From: Lineus longissimus
Lineage: Eukaryota; Nemertea; Pilidiophora; Heteronemertea; Lineidae
Reading direction: 5' to 3'
Length of the DNA: 64,000 bases
Assembly (NCBI RefSeq): GCF_910592395.1
Contig: NC_088325.1
Span: 6,663,501-6,727,500, forward strand
Part shown: positions 1 through 10,154 of the stretch, one piece after another
How positions within the stretch are numbered: position 1 is the stretch's first letter
How the letters are laid out: each line of letters begins with the position of its first letter
Notes under the pieces: model-generated
Database searches by the model: none
What the model saw: only the letters and a program-made list of their open reading frames with translations
Told to the model about the DNA's origin: nothing
Program-made: the position numbers and the translations under genes

Positions 1-110
1 TTTTCCACGGTTAGGTTGGCATTTGAGACTGCTACACCGATGCGAGTGGTTTTGATCGGAGAAATTACACAGAGTCCGATTATATTCTATTATAAATTAT
101 TAATTATATA

Positions 111-477
111 GGAGCTTCATAGCCTAGTGGTAAACACTGCTGACTACCACGCAATAGGGCCCGGGTTTGATCCCGGGGAGAACCCAGGATTGTGTTGGAG
201 CTTCATAGCCAAGTGGTTAACATTGCTAGCTACCACGCAATAGGGCCCGCGTTTGATCCCGGGGAGAACCCAGGATTGTATTTCTGGATAAACCGGCATG
301 GCTTTCAAGGAACAAAAATTCCTGGCTCTTCATAACACTTGTCCGTGGTCCCTTGTACCTGAGTGTCCTATACTGGGATCATATATACCATATAGCCGCC
401 ATACCCCCGGCAAAAATCCAATAGGGTTACGACGCCGGTGGATGATATGATATGGTGATATAATAATAATAAATCAT
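111..477 (+). repeat. tRNA-derived SINE with doubled head
   Basis: Two tandem tRNA-like heads begin at 111 and 197. Each has an A-box-like stretch (TAGCCTAGTGG at 120 in the first) and a B-box-like stretch (GGGTTTGATCCC at 163 in the first). The two heads are nearly identical apart from a few substitutions. A tRNA-unrelated body follows and ends in a TAA/ATA-rich tail near 460-477. This is the normal plan of a pol III-transcribed SINE. The duplicated head could be a dimeric family or a SINE inserted into another copy. The left head could also be a pseudo-tRNA, but no good acceptor stem forms. Confidence 0.7.
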
Positions 478-917
478 ATTTTCCCGTGTTTAGGTTTTTC
501 ATTATTTTCTATGAGTTTCAATGGCTTGAGATACCTCAGCTGGTCAACAAGAGAGATTCTTTCTGCAACATATCAAATTATTATTGACTTTGCCTTTAGT
601 TTTCTCAACACTTTCCAACCAACATGTCAAGTTATGGCCTTGAATATAGAGTACATTGAATGTCTCCTCTTTCTAACGTAAACTTCTCATTTATAGGTCG
701 ATTGACACTATGGATGACATTACGGGATGACCTGCGTATTTTGTTGTGGGTTGAAACATGGGTGAGGTGGTATTTGGTCGTACAGCTTCACATTATGCAG
801 AGTAATAATTCCTGAGGGGGATCATTAAGGTTGAAGAGAGATTGGTGGGTTTAAGGTGTTATAACGCATAACTTGCTGAAATGGAATCAGCTTTAAAAAG
901 CCTTGCTTGTATTTTAG
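478..917. other. No recognised feature
   Basis: AT-rich sequence between the SINE and the relic Ig exon. A TTTTAG acceptor closes it at 911-917. I see no coding sequence. Confidence 0.5.
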
Positions 918-1370
918 ATGCTCCATCAGTTGCTTTGTTATTGAATAAAACAACTCGGTCTTTTTCAACATCGGAAGATGACATGGAAACGTTTACATGT
1001 GAAGCTATTGGCGGCATCCATGTACCGCTGGTGAAACTAATACGCCAAGAGGGGACAACAAAAGAAATGCTGATTCAGCAAAATAATCGTGTTGTAATAT
1101 TTCGACGGCAAATGATTTGACAGGATAACTAGATCAAATTCTACTGCGAGGCGACTGGACTAGGAATCCCCGAGTATGATTTGTCTTCGATTGTCACATA
1201 CACCGTGTGTTATAGACAAGGAGCCCGGGGGTTCAACCTAGCTAAAAAGTTAACCAATTTCTATGTGTGTCTACAGGCTCCTTAAGGGTAACTACCAAAG
1301 GATATGAACGTCTGCCGCGCTCGTTGTGGTGGGTGTGGTCAGGAGGGGATAAATAATTGGACCCCCAAAA
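918..1370 (+). pseudogene. Relic Ig-domain exon(s) of a receptor-like gene
   Basis: A TTTTAG acceptor at 911-917 opens a phase-1 exon, the usual phase for Ig-domain exons. The reading frame has a B-strand-type Cys in ETFTCEAIGG and, about 50 codons later, a second Cys in IKFYCEATG followed by an Ig-like end. Two in-frame stops (TGA and TAG, about 1118-1133) lie between them. A second possible acceptor, TGTGTCTACAG at about 1265-1275, opens another phase-1 stretch containing a W-x-W pattern; it stops at about 1350. The exon is therefore decayed. It resembles the Ig exons at 29046 and 29766 in phase and style. If the Gypsy and non-LTR insertions are subtracted, it lies only about 4-5 kb upstream of them, so it may be an ancestral upstream exon of the same gene or a separate dead paralog. 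Confidence 0.5.
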
Positions 1371-1372
1371 TA

Positions 1373-2020
1373 GGCTCGACTAGTTCGTTTATTAACCGCA
1401 CGAAACTTGCTGCAAAATGTTCAGCATATTCTCATATCTCATGTACCCCCACCAGACGTTCCTAATTATCCTACCCCTAAAGCTAAGCTAGACTAGCTCA
1501 TTTACTAACCGCACAAAACATGTTGCAAAATGTCAAGTATATTCACATGTATCAAGAATGACCATCGCCAGATATTTTCAGTGGTGGGGTACGCCCACCA
1601 GAGATCCCTAATTGCACCACCCTTACCGAGGTAAGCTAGACAGGCCCATTTACTATAAACCGCACGAAACTTGTTGCAAAGTGTTTAGTATATTCACATT
1701 CAAGAATGACCATCGCCAGATATTTTCAGTGGTGGGGTACCCCTGAAAGCTAAGCCAGACTAGCTCATTTACTATAAATCGTACGAAACTTGTTGCAAAA
1801 TATCCAGCATACTCACATGTATCAAGAATGACCATCGTCAGATATTTTGAGTGGTGGGGTATCCCCACCAGACGTCTTTATTTGCCCCATCCTTCTAAGC
1901 TATGAGCTGGACTAGCTTATTAACTAACCGCATGAAAATTGTTGCTACAAATTATCAAAAACATACTCATATGAATCAAGAACAACCACCGTCAGACATT
2001 TTCGGCGGTGTCACACATCC
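1373..2020 (+). repeat. Tandem satellite-like array, about 5 units
   Basis: Five diverged units of about 115-150 bp start near 1377, 1491, 1637, 1757 and 1908. Each carries the same ordered blocks: ACTAGCTCATTTACTA, CCGCACGAAACTTGTTGC, a CATGTATCAAGAATGACC block, and GATATTTTCAGTGGTGGGGT. Some units are missing blocks. Further units in the opposite orientation occur at 9440-9695, so the family is dispersed as well as tandem. Confidence 0.8.
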
Positions 2021-2030
2021 CTTCAAAGTT

Positions 2031-3270
2031 GACTAATCAATAAAGTGTATCTCAACATATCCCAATGCGTCATAAATTACCAAGCTCGAGCATCTGTAGG
2101 GGTAGGTGATCTACTCCTGCCATGCAGAAGGACATAGTGACAGTCATGGCAAAGAGACAGCGATGAGACAATTATTGTTGGAAACGAATGAGATCCCGAC
2201 ACTGCATCTCTTAGTGAACTTAGTTGTTCTGATGACGAACCCATGGACAGAAGACTCCGATTCTGATCCTGAATAAGACAAATACTAGTCTTTTAGCTGT
2301 CCAGACAAAATGAACTTAGTTATTCTAACATTAGCTGATTTTGCAACAAATTTAAAACGTGTAGTACCAGTCACTGAGGGCTTATACGATTTGGAGTTAT
2401 AACTTTCCTGAAAAATACAGTAAATATAATAAACAGAAGCTCATATACCAGGTGATTGAATATGTAGATCTTCTACCAGTAATATATCAAACAAGGTAAT
2501 CATGTTTGTCATCAAGATCAAATCAAAGAATGTGCAAGACACCTCCACACCCTTTGTATATGTATCAATATGCCCAGCATCAATCAATTGATTAACCTCA
2601 TGTAATCAATATAACAGGAATGGACCAAGTCTGAAATGACAATTTGATAGTGTGTAGTTCTTGAGTATATCTTCAATAAGACATGGCATGCCTACCTGTA
2701 AAAGGCTGATGTGAAATAGTACCCGCTGAAGGCATAGCATGGTATCCGGGTAGTGCTCTGGAAAGTCCTGGTTTGCGCTGTTCAAGAACTTCGGCAATAT
2801 ATTGGTACGTTGATATATCTCCGACTGCTTCCCAACCCACAATCCATAATGATGGTCTTCCCAGATCGTAGTTCTTGATGTTGCTATCCTAGTGCACCAA
2901 TTAGTATAACCAAAACATCTGTGTCTGATGCCCTGACAATGATCTCACCTGCCGAAATGTTAGAAAGATGAAATTCAATCAGTGTGTCGACCTCTCCGTG
3001 ATCCTCTTGGAGATGTACTGGCTTGGTGACTTCTTCATCAGGGACATACCATCAGCAATATCCCATCCAAACAAAGTCTTCCCACCGAAGATATTCCAGT
3101 AATGATCTCGTCTCCATTCGCTCAGGAGGAGTTTCCCAAGTTTATTCTAGAACACTCCATATTAAAGAAGTTTTTCGCCATTTGCTCAGTCCCCCTGATG
3201 ACGTATGTGTCTTCAACTGCACCTCGCATCTTCATCTATCTTCATTGGAGTTTCCAACATATTCATTCAA
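2031..3270. other. No recognised feature
   Basis: Unique-looking sequence between the satellite array and the 3' end of the non-LTR element. No open frame in it looks like protein, and I see no inverted termini. Confidence 0.4.
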
Positions 3271-3447
3271 ACAAATATATATATATATATGGATATGTTT
3301 ATTCGTATAAGATTACAAAATCAGATACACTTGATAACTGTGCAGTGCTTAGATTACATGGTGCAAAAATTTACAATTCAACTGACAAGTGTTACATTTT
3401 GTGTCTTCTCCGCTGGCAAATAAATATCACATGAGTCCAGGTTACAG

Positions 3448-6400
3448 CTATGAAACGCAAAGAAATTCTATCATATCTGAAATCTCGTCCTTGGATAATA
3501 AGGGGTGTCCATAGTCTCGCATGGAAATTAACTCTCTAACTTGAGCACCAATTAATACATTGCCGTCATTTTCAGCGTCATTTAAAAGTCCAATGCTGAT
3601 GCCAGCCCTAACTAGCTCAAATTTGGACTTATTGGCAACCCTACTGATGTAATTTAAACTATTGCTGAGAGGCGAGCCACTCCCATTTACCATCAATTTC
3701 GAACAGAGTTCAACGTACATGTTATGTGAAGCATAGATTGTCCTGATGAAGTTCAGTGTTCGCTTTATGATTACAGTTTTTACATCGAGATCGTCAATTA
3801 TATTGGGAATAAGGCAGTTGTGAGTTCTGTACGGGCAACCCATGATACGTCGGATACATTTTCTCCACGCGATATAGAATGAGTCGACCACTGCGGGCTT
3901 GGACTAGTCCCACATTTGGCATCCGTAAAGTGACATACAACAAGTCTTGAACAGTGCATACTTGACATCAGTGCTGGCATGATAAAACTGACAAAGAAGA
4001 AGATTGGTCCTAGCGTACAGGTCATTGATACTAGACTGTATTCGAACCCGGCCGGAATCCGGTCCAAACGGAATTCCCAAGTGTAGCTCACTGTTGTTGG
4101 GTGTTAAAACAACACCACTGAAAAATACCGTAATATGTCCAACATTCTGAAGGCAGAACACCAACAGCTTACTTTTAGCGGCATTGAACTTTATCTTGTA
4201 TTCAACTGCACACTCATTACAGATTCCTAGTAATTCATTCAGCGCAAATAGTGCTGGTGCAAGAATAATTATATCGTCGGCGTAAGCTAATGCTGCGAGG
4301 GGGATATTCCCGATCCGACAGCCGAACTTCGATTTACCCAGGTTATCAACGAGTTTTCCAATGTAGAGATTAAAGAGAATCGGGGACAGGACCCCACCCT
4401 GTTTAACCCCATTGGAGACAGTGAAAGGAATCGATGTATACCAATCCCACCTGACACTCATTTTCTGAATACTGTATAGTGTCGCCAGAAAGCGAGCTAT
4501 AAGGGGACACAAACCTTTGTTAAGAAGAAGTCTAAATAGTTTGATGAAATGTACACTGTCGAAAGCCTTACTAGCGTCCAGCATTACACAGTAGACGGGG
4601 GTGTCATTATTGTTGTAGTGACGTATTACTTCTTCAACAACGAAACTGCAGGAGGTTGTTGAAACACCTTTCTTGAATCCGAACTTGGCATCAGAGCACC
4701 GTATTTGTCCAAGATGACATAATCAAGAATATTTCCTATGATACTACTGAGAGCGATACCTCGGTAGTTATCAGGGCTTACTGGACTTTGCGCAATATTT
4801 CGCCAAAAAAGTATTCTACGCAACGGTCCCTAGGTGACATTTTCTATTCATAATACACAGCCTGTCCATCCCAGATCGTGGTTACATGGGGAGTAATCGT
4901 TGTAAAATTAGGCCAGACGCAAAGACAGTTAACCCGGGTACCACTATGTTTACGATGCGAACAAGCCGTGTAAGTCATTATCAGCATTTTTTTCATTGAA
5001 CATTTGCGGGTACAGCGCCACAGGGAGCAGCATTGAACGGTAAACAGGTTCACATCATATTCAGACAACGACTTGTAACGGCTATACAGGAAACGATTCG
5101 TATCAAAAACCGACGATCACAACTATTCGCTTGCTGAGAGTATACATTACGCGCATACATTACATTCTGACATTTGAGCTTCCAAGCTTTGAGAAATAAC
5201 AGGTCATGTGCGAATTTGGCATGTAATTTTGGTAATTTACGTGAGTACATTTTCAACCCCGAAAAGTGTGAAGTGAAGTTATGCTTTCATTTGGACCACA
5301 AAACTTAGGCTCCTAAACTGAAACGTCGTCATCGTTTTCTTCTAATGGAAAGGAAATTCATGATTTTATTTTTAAAAACACGTATTCATAATGGAAAACA
5401 CATATATACTGGTGACTGACACCATGTATCGAACTTGACGTACCGGGGTAAAACATAATGGTCGCTCCCCCATTTCGCTCGTTTCGTTGCGTTGCGCAAA
5501 GTCCAGTAAGCCAGTTATCAGAACTATTAAGCGACTTCCTTGTATTCTTAGGAATAGGTACAATGACTGATTGTGAAAAAGCCCCGGGACAGAAACCATG
5601 TGACACCATAGCATTCAATAAAAAAGACAGATAAACGCCTAGCTTGTGGCTTGCATGAATGAAATGGTTGGATGATAAACCAGCGGTACTGTCCTGCTTG
5701 CCATTCTTAAGTTTTCCCATTCCTGCCATCACATTATCTATTGAGATGCTGTGTCCCCCCTCACAATCACGGCCACAACATTCATCGGTAACCTTCTCCA
5801 GAATATCATTAAACAGCTGATGCAATTCGATTTCATTGTATGATACAGAGTTGTACAAAGTTCGAAATTTATCCGCAAACAAATCACCAATTTCCGCCCG
5901 ACCGGATCTAGCATCAACAGTAATCGGACTTTCTTTGTTTTTACCCTTAACCTTTTTAACCTCTTTCCAGAAGTCATCAGTCTTTTTGCCATGAAGAGAA
6001 GTTGCCAGAGTGTTTGCTGAGGTTTGATCCCTATTCTTTTTCACATTCTTGACAGCTAAGTGATATCTTGCCCGCGTTTGTCTCATTATATCAGCCACAA
6101 CGCCATTTCTAGGGCTTCCATTGTCCCTCCAAATGTTATGCCAGAAAATTGATGTGTTCCTTAATTCCCTCACATTGTCATTCCACTCAGCAATACCCAT
6201 AGCCACCTCATCCGAGCGATTGACACTTGGTATACTATCTGAACCCGCCTTCAAACAGGCACTTATGATACTGTCATGGAATATCTCTATGTCAGTTCGA
6301 TGGTCATCACAGGTACACAGAAAGTCATTGCTAAAAATTGCATCGAACGGAATGTTAATGTCATCAACGAAACTATCCAGTTTATCTCTGTACTCATTCA

Positions 6401-7316
6401 GAGTCTGAGGTGTAGCTTTATCCCAACACAGGCTTTGAAAAGGGATAGGCTGTTCAACCGCCACCGCATTTGAGGTTGTTATTTCTATTGAGATTTGCAG
6501 ACTTGAATGATCTGAGAGATTTGCGCCACTATGATTAACTCTATACTCCTTTATAGCCGCAAACACATTCTCAGAAACAATGAAATTGTCTAATGTAGAC
6601 CGGGAACCTGTGATTTTGCATTCAAACGTGAAATCAACCTCATACTTTTCATGCGTCAGCCCACAGTGTAGTGATTCGAAGTTAATGAAATGCTGCAGGG
6701 CGAGAGTTTCTCCAGATCTAGTCCTACCAAAGTCAGTATTATAATCACCACCGATACAAATATAATCCATATCTGAGGAAGCACATATTCTTGAAATTTC
6801 ATCAAGTACATCACTAAATTAAGGAACGTTTTCTGCACTGTCGGTTGGCATGTAAACATTTATGAACAGAAAGCCATAGTTGTCAAATTTAACGGATACC
6901 GCACATAAGCGATGGGACTCGCATTCAATAGGATTAACTGATGCAGCAATACCTCTCTTCCAAATAAAAGCACAGCCCCCATAAGGTCTCCCCCGTAATA
7001 ATGTTTTGCCATCCATCGCAGATGTGCCATACACACGCACTTGACAACCAAGCTTGACAAGACTATTTTTGAAGTCTGGGAATTGATCTTGGCAAAGCCA
7101 ATGCTCCTGTAGATAAAGAAAGTCAGAACTTTCAAGAATATCGCGTATGTGTTCTTTACGACCAGCGCCAAGGCCGTTACTATTGTATGTTGGCAGTTCA
7201 CATGTTTGTTGACATCGAACACGGTTAACATGCGCCACACTGTTGTCCTTACGTGATGACAAGTTCTGAACACTAGCACACATAACAACAAGTAGTACAA
7301 TAAGGCGTATTCGCAT
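3448..7316 (-). pseudogene. Non-LTR ORF2: endonuclease plus reverse transcriptase, broken
   Basis: The N-terminal part is an exonuclease/endonuclease/phosphatase domain. It has the SNGL and QEHWL motifs, then IGGDYN, and SDHS at the end. A TAA at 6819-6821 is its only stop. The linker leads to the start of RT (VIVPIPKN), which is cut by a MITE at 4775-5512. Downstream, RT resumes with DNYRGI, then shifts frame near 4660, and continues from 4584 with LDASKAFDSV, the GVKQGGVLSP block, and the catalytic YADD at about 4284-4273. A TAG at 3904-3906 interrupts the C-terminal region, which ends at 3448. The encoded enzyme would nick target DNA and reverse transcribe the RNA; this copy cannot. Confidence 0.85.
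4775..5512. mobile_element. MITE, 21-bp perfect TIRs, 9-bp target duplication
   Basis: The ends 4775-4795 and 5492-5512 are perfect 21-bp inverted repeats starting GGCTTACTGGACTTTGCG. Both sides carry AGTTATCAG (4766-4774 and 5513-5521) as a 9-bp target-site duplication. The insertion splits the RT codons around DNY of the host non-LTR element, so the host sequence proves the boundaries. Interior frames are short and I do not recognise a transposase. A 9-bp duplication fits Mutator-like or Merlin-like elements; the TIR alone does not decide. Confidence 0.9.
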
Positions 7317-7328
7317 GAACTTGATTGC

Positions 7329-8642
7329 TTAGGTAGTGGACTCCCCACCGCGCGGAGTGACATATTTCCTAATTCTTACACCTTCTGGCCACAACTCAGT
7401 GTCAAACAGGTCCTTGTATTGATTGACAGCTACCGTTAGTTTGTACGACTTATATTTCGATTCTGCGTGAGAAACCTGTTGTAGTTCTCTGACCACAATG
7501 TTATTATCTTCGATATACTTTTTCATGTCACTAAGATGTGGATCACCAGCAACGCGGCAAATGAATAAATGACAACTGGGAGCTGGAGCTCCCTTGAAGG
7601 CCACGCTGTCTTGGCGTTTGGCCTTCCCCTCTATGACTTTCTTCCTCTTGGTCTCAGCTCGTCGCTCCTTACGCTGATGATAGCTAGACTGACGGAAGCC
7701 ATCATCACTTTGATATGTTCTCTCACTACATCCACTCAGGCGATCTAGTGAAATGTTACTGCCACCATGAGTATCGATCAGTTTCGATACCGCCGGTGGT
7801 TTGAGTGACTGTCGCGTTGGGAATGGTCCGGGTCGACGCCCCCTCCCGCTGGCCACTCCACGCCGATCAGGTCGAGGTGAAATACCCCGGCATCCTGCAA
7901 GGACACTAGCAAATGAGCGTGGTTGTTCACTTTCATTTTTCGAACCCGACTCAGATACCTTTTGAGATGCTGGCCATACAGACTCGAATGACTCAACGTT
8001 CATATCGTCCCAGTTCGCAGTATCATCGTTGCCCTTTGATACCCCCTTGTTTTTAAGGGCGCCGATCGACTCCTTCAGGACACGATTTTCTTTCATTAGC
8101 ATATCGACACATTCCTGAATACTTTTCGTTTTCTCCTCCACATCAGCCATGCGATAGGCGATCGTCATATAACTGATATCCTACGGGTGAATCTTTGGCA
8201 GGGCACCCAGCTGCATTGCTGTAACCACTATATTCGGCATGGCACCAGCGGCATCGAGCTTTCCCATCGCCTCCATGATATCACCGATATGGACCTCCTC
8301 TGCAGTTCTAGTGGCAGATGACTGGCGACTCTTTTTGATACCGATTATATCCTTGCCAGCTGCTTCCCACAAGAGGTCCTTCGCTTTCGTAACATCATCT
8401 CCCGTGAAGTTCTGGACAGCCACCTTTTTGATATTGCTCCGTGAGGCTGATTGCATCGTGTATGCAAGATATGCTAGTAGGGCACTGTCTACTACATGAA
8501 CTCCACCCTTCTGGGATGCGGTATTTTCAGGAGTATCTGCAATCGTCTGAGCATCGGAAATTTCAGCCTCACCATCGGCATTGACAAGGTCTCTTCGGGT
8601 CGTTTTTAAATCTGGACTTCCTATTAGGCTTAAAGCCCTCAT
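7329..8642 (-). pseudogene. Non-LTR ORF1 protein, one in-frame stop
   Basis: A continuous minus-strand frame of about 437 codons is interrupted only by a TAG at 8181-8183. The part before the stop (about 153 residues) resembles the N-terminal domain found in ORF1 of many invertebrate non-LTR elements. After the stop comes a coiled-coil-like stretch (about 8160-8060), a basic Arg/Gly-rich region (about 7900-7600), and a C-terminal domain ending in WPEGVRIRKYV, a motif recurrent in ORF1 proteins. ORF1 proteins bind the RNA template and form the RNP. The single stop leaves two pieces that do not look degenerate otherwise, so inactivation is recent or the stop is a sequence error. Confidence 0.75.
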
Positions 8643-8689
8643 GTGGCGAACGTTGATCGCATTTACACTTTTCCCAAGCTAGTCTGGGC

Positions 8690-9439
8690 GTTCAAGAGAA
8701 ATGTTCAGCAATGGTCTTTGAGGCCATTGAAGCTTGACGAAAAAGTTCGGCTGTGCTCGTTGCCCACTGCTAATGAACATACATATGTACACGTACATGT
8801 ATGTTCACACTTAGGACAGTCTTTCAGCAACAAACCACAACGGTTTTTGCAAGAAGTAGGAATAAAACCTTCTTCAACCAACAATCACTGGATACTCTCT
8901 CCTCAGCTCTATCTTACTAATGTCTTTTCATCGTCGAACGATAGTTATTAACTATGAAAAAAACGTGATTTTGTCGGAGCAGAAAAATTAGATTCCCTTC
9001 ACACTCGTGACGTCATATCAACCCAATATGAACCTCTTAAGCCACCCCGCCCCCTCCCCCGCCCCAGAACACCGACTTGAAATAATTGTCCTGGAAATTG
9101 ATGAATAGAATGCACCAGATTTAGTTCATGACTTGACTGAATGCATAGAAAGGCGTGGATATGAGTGCAGTTTCTCGGAATCTCGGAGTCAGTGATGGGT
9201 TCAGTCTGCATGGACTATACGGACAAAAACATCAATCTTTTCAGCATTAGTCTTTGCCATCTGCAAGGCAGGTGACTTTGCTTTCCTCGTTTTCGTTTTC
9301 TGAAGCAAAGTTTTGCACTTTTGTACGTTTCACTCTTTCCAGGCTCCCATTAAAGTTCAATTGTGCAAAAGTTTTGATAGAAAAGACACTTAACCTGTGT
9401 CCAATAAACTTCTCAGTTGTCATCGATAATCGTTCGCGC
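8690..9439. other. No recognised gene
   Basis: Sequence upstream of the non-LTR ORF1. It may include its 5' UTR at the left edge. It contains a short palindromic ACATAC/GTACATGTATGT patch at about 8777-8805 and a C-rich run at about 9045-9065. No coding signal is seen. Confidence 0.4.
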
Positions 9440-9695
9440 GGGTCGAAGGGGGGGGGGTTGATAATATGCGTCTGGTGGGGGTAACCCACCACACAAAAGG
9501 TCTGGCATTGGTTTTTCTTGAAACGTGAGGATATGCTGAACATTTTCCTACACGTTTCGTGCGGTTAGTGAATGAGCTAGCCCAGCTTAGCTTATGGGGT
9601 GGGGCCATTAGGGATGTCTTGCGGGGGAAAACCCCACCACCCAAAATGTCTGGCGATGGTCATTCTTGATACATGTGAATATGCTGAACATTTCT
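9440..9695 (-). repeat. Reverse-oriented units of the 1.4-2.0 kb satellite
   Basis: One nearly full and one partial unit of the array at 1373-2020 appear here inverted. Recognisable blocks are GGTCATTCTTGATACATGTG and CACGTTTCGTGCGGTTAGTGA, plus the CCCCACCACCC block. A run of about ten Gs lies at the left edge. Confidence 0.75.
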
Positions 9696-9935
9696 ATTAT
9701 GTAGAATTCTCATCGGTTGTTTTGATAGAGATAGAAATGTCTTTCCTGATTGATTGCATGGTCTTATGATAATGATAATCAATCATTTAACTGCTATTTT
9801 CCAAGGAACGTTATTTTGCTCCAATCGTTTCGTATTATTGTTTTCAACAGAAACTCCAACAGTAACTGAAAGTGATAGTAGGCCGGTAGGAAAGCCAAAA
9901 GTGACTTAGCTAGGAGTCGAAAACATGCCTAACAG
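9696..9935. other. Left flank of the Gypsy insertion
   Basis: No clear gene. A good acceptor (TTGTTTTCAACAG, ending about 9851) precedes about 35 bases with a frame resembling a receptor linker exon (TPTVTESDS). No convincing donor follows, so I leave it as an observation only. Confidence 0.3.
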
Positions 9936-9939
9936 CAAG

Positions 9940-10135
9940 TGTGACGGTGGTATTTCCCCCTTATTAACTAAACATCTCTGGCTCGTGGGGGATGCGCAGA
10001 TGTATGATGCAGATGTAGCGAGTTGAGTAGTCCCGCTTCCATTTTCTGTTCCAATTATCTCTAATAAACGTTGTGAAACGGAACACCCTGATGTTCGTGT
10101 TGCATTGCTACCGGGAGGACAACACGGGTGTCACA
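9940..10135 (+). repeat. Gypsy 5' LTR
   Basis: 196 bp, TGTGACGG...GTGTCACA. It contains an AATAAA polyadenylation signal (about 10062) and matches the 3' LTR along its whole length, with the block GATGCAGATGTAGCGAGTTG identical in both. Left target duplication CAAG at 9936-9939. Confidence 0.9.
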
Positions 10136-10136
10136 G

Positions 10137-10154
10137 TGGCGCCTGACGAGTGGG
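10137..10154 (+). promoter_or_regulatory. Gypsy primer-binding site
   Basis: TGGCGCCTGACGAGTGGG begins one base after the LTR. TGGCGCC is the complement of a tRNA 3' end (GGCGCCA), where minus-strand DNA synthesis would be primed. I cannot name the tRNA. Confidence 0.7.

Larger units (their letters stand above)
3275..8650 (-). mobile_element. Non-LTR retrotransposon, ORF1 + endonuclease/RT ORF2, inactivated
   Basis: The element reads on the minus strand: ORF1 (8642-7329), an apurinic-type endonuclease (7316 to about 6500), a linker, then reverse transcriptase down to 3448. The 3' end has an AATAAA-type signal and an (AT)n tail at about 3275-3300, typical of non-LTR elements that end in a simple repeat. 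The 5' boundary is unclear; the ORF1 frame is closed by a stop at 8679-8681. The copy carries single stops in ORF1 and ORF2, a frameshift in RT, and a 738-bp MITE inside RT. Clade is not certain. Confidence 0.85.

Noticed and set aside
3270-3300. Independent AT microsatellite
   Set aside because: Better explained as the simple-repeat tail of the non-LTR element that ends there.
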